Shown: positions 63,307 to 64,000 of the stretch, one piece after another
Numbering within the stretch: the stretch's first letter is position 1
Layout: each line of letters opens with the position of its first letter
DNA from: a candidate division Zixibacteria bacterium RBG-1
GTDB lineage: Bacteria > Zixibacteria > MSB-5A5 > DSPP01 > RBG-1
Direction: 5' to 3'
NCBI GenBank assembly: GCA_000447245.1
Contig: AUYT01000001.1
Span: 1,172,001-1,236,000, forward strand
DNA: 64,000 nt
Notes under the pieces: model-generated
Databases searched by the model: none
Seen by the model: the letters and a program-made list of their open reading frames with translations, nothing else
What the model was told of the DNA's origin: nothing
Program-made: the position numbers and the translations under genes

Positions 63307-64000
63307 ATGAAAGTCTTGGTAATTGGATCCGGTGCCCGGGAGCATGCCTTAGTCTGGAAGATATCCACCTCCTCTTTGGTTGACAAAATCTACGCCGCTC
63401 CGGGGAATGCCGGCGTCTCCCAGATAGCTCAAATTGTAGAAATATCCCCGGACAACCTCTCCGAGCTGGAAAAATTCGTGCGCAAAAATAAAATCGACTT
63501 AACCCTGGTGGGTCCGGAGCTGCCTTTGTCCATGGGTATAGTGGACTTATTCCAGAAGAAAAAGTTAAAAATCTTTGGGCCGGTTCAAAAAGCAGCTGCT
63601 ATGGAATCAAGCAAAGTGTTTGCCAAACAATTTATGCATAAGTATCACATACCTACTGCCAGTTATCAGGTGTTTCAGAAGTTCGATGAGGCGGCCCAGT
63701 TTGTCCGTTATGCCAATTTCCCTCTGATTGTCAAAGCCGACGGACTGGCTTATGGTAAAGGAGCTTTCAAAGTAAATGACGATGAACAAGCTGTGGATGT
63801 CTTAAAAAAGATTATGCTGGAAAAAATCTTTGGAGAATCCGGCAACCAGGTTGTAATCGAAGATTTCCTGCAAGGAGAAGAGGTTTCAGTTATGGCTATT
63901 ACCGACGGGAAAACTATCCTTCCGCTGCTGCTGGTGCAAGACCATAAAACCTTATTAGACGGAGACCAGGGTCCCAACACCGGTGGAATGGGGGCTTATT
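63307..64000 (+). CDS. purD: Phosphoribosylamine-glycine ligase, 3' truncated
   Basis: The frame from ATG 63307 opens MKVLVIGSGAREHALVWKI, then APGNAG, DLTLVGPELPLSMGIVD, FGP..KAA..E.SK.FAK and VKADGLAYGKGAF: the N-terminal and ATP-grasp domains of PurD (GAR synthetase). It catalyses the second step of purine synthesis. The first 231 codons are present and the gene continues past the edge at GPNTGGMGAY. No Shine-Dalgarno site is seen. Confidence 0.93.
   Translation, partial: MKVLVIGSGAREHALVWKISTSSLVDKIYAAPGNAGVSQIAQIVEISPDNLSELEKFVRKNKIDLTLVGPELPLSMGIVDLFQKKKLKIFGPVQKAAAMESSKVFAKQFMHKYHIPTASYQVFQKFDEAAQFVRYANFPLIVKADGLAYGKGAFKVNDDEQAVDVLKKIMLEKIFGESGNQVVIEDFLQGEEVSVMAITDGKTILPLLLVQDHKTLLDGDQGPNTGGMGAY

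Noticed and set aside
1-64000. tRNA or rRNA genes
   Set aside because: I saw no cloverleaf with a TTCGA arm and CCA-type acceptor in the gaps, and no rRNA-like stretch, reading by eye only.

Overview
The window reads as chromosomal DNA of a Gram-negative bacterium, probably an uncultured FCB-group lineage (Zixibacteria-like; this is inference). The grounds are type-I dockerin-like tails (GDVN...NLSDII.LVNYIFKGG), FlgD/Por-like C-terminal tails (SQNYPNPFN...SGVYFY), an RND metal pump with a lipoprotein adaptor, many secreted proteins, and intergenic spaces full of short palindromic repeats. UGA is used as a normal stop and the RF2 gene keeps its UGA frameshift autoregulation, so the standard code applies. 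Many housekeeping genes, including most nuo genes, lack a visible Shine-Dalgarno sequence, while many single genes have AAGGAG-type sites.

Layout: 1-3914, end of a ROK sugar kinase, an archaemetzincin and an MrfA-type repair helicase. 3985-7074, a large secreted dockerin protein. 7374-21233, a complex I operon nuoABCDEFGH-JKLMN in which nuoI is absent and a 24-bp tandem repeat sits in its place. 21290-24824, a PerR-type regulator, a ferritin-like protein, a methyltransferase and leucyl aminopeptidase. 24941-29572, small membrane proteins and lipoproteins, a dinucleotide-binding protein bracketed by two related inverted-repeat elements, a DinB protein and a dienelactone-hydrolase-like protein. 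29645-34720, a metal-efflux unit with promoter, palindromic operator candidate, Cys-rich small protein, adaptor and RND pump. 34864-40735, a tandem DinB pair, an FG-GAP protein, a DUF5916-like outer-membrane protein, an SRPBCC protein and a DUF1579 protein. 41427-44944, a consensus promoter driving dcd-cobO-SDR, followed by an OsmC protein and lipA. 45161-52776, an HD-GYP response regulator, an M50 protease, two secreted proteins and a lipoprotein. 52800-54536, a repeat- and structure-rich leader and prfB with its programmed frameshift. 54569-58170, fabH, rlmN, a receiver protein and a TPM-domain protein with an apparent frameshift. 58262-61448, a dockerin protein and a subtilase. 61515-63098, a tandem DUF1573 pair. 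63307 to the end, the start of purD.

The most unusual observation is the second DUF1573 gene (61515-62288, minus). It carries an in-frame UGA exactly where its tandem paralogue has the first Cys of a PSCGCT motif. About 165 conserved codons follow without another stop, and a small hairpin lies at bacterial-SECIS distance. This could be a new selenoprotein or a recently killed gene; both readings are set out. Other points worth checking are the nuoI-less complex I operon, a nested stem-loop RNA candidate ending in a T-run at 52928-53029, and several families of dispersed palindromic repeats placed directly before genes.
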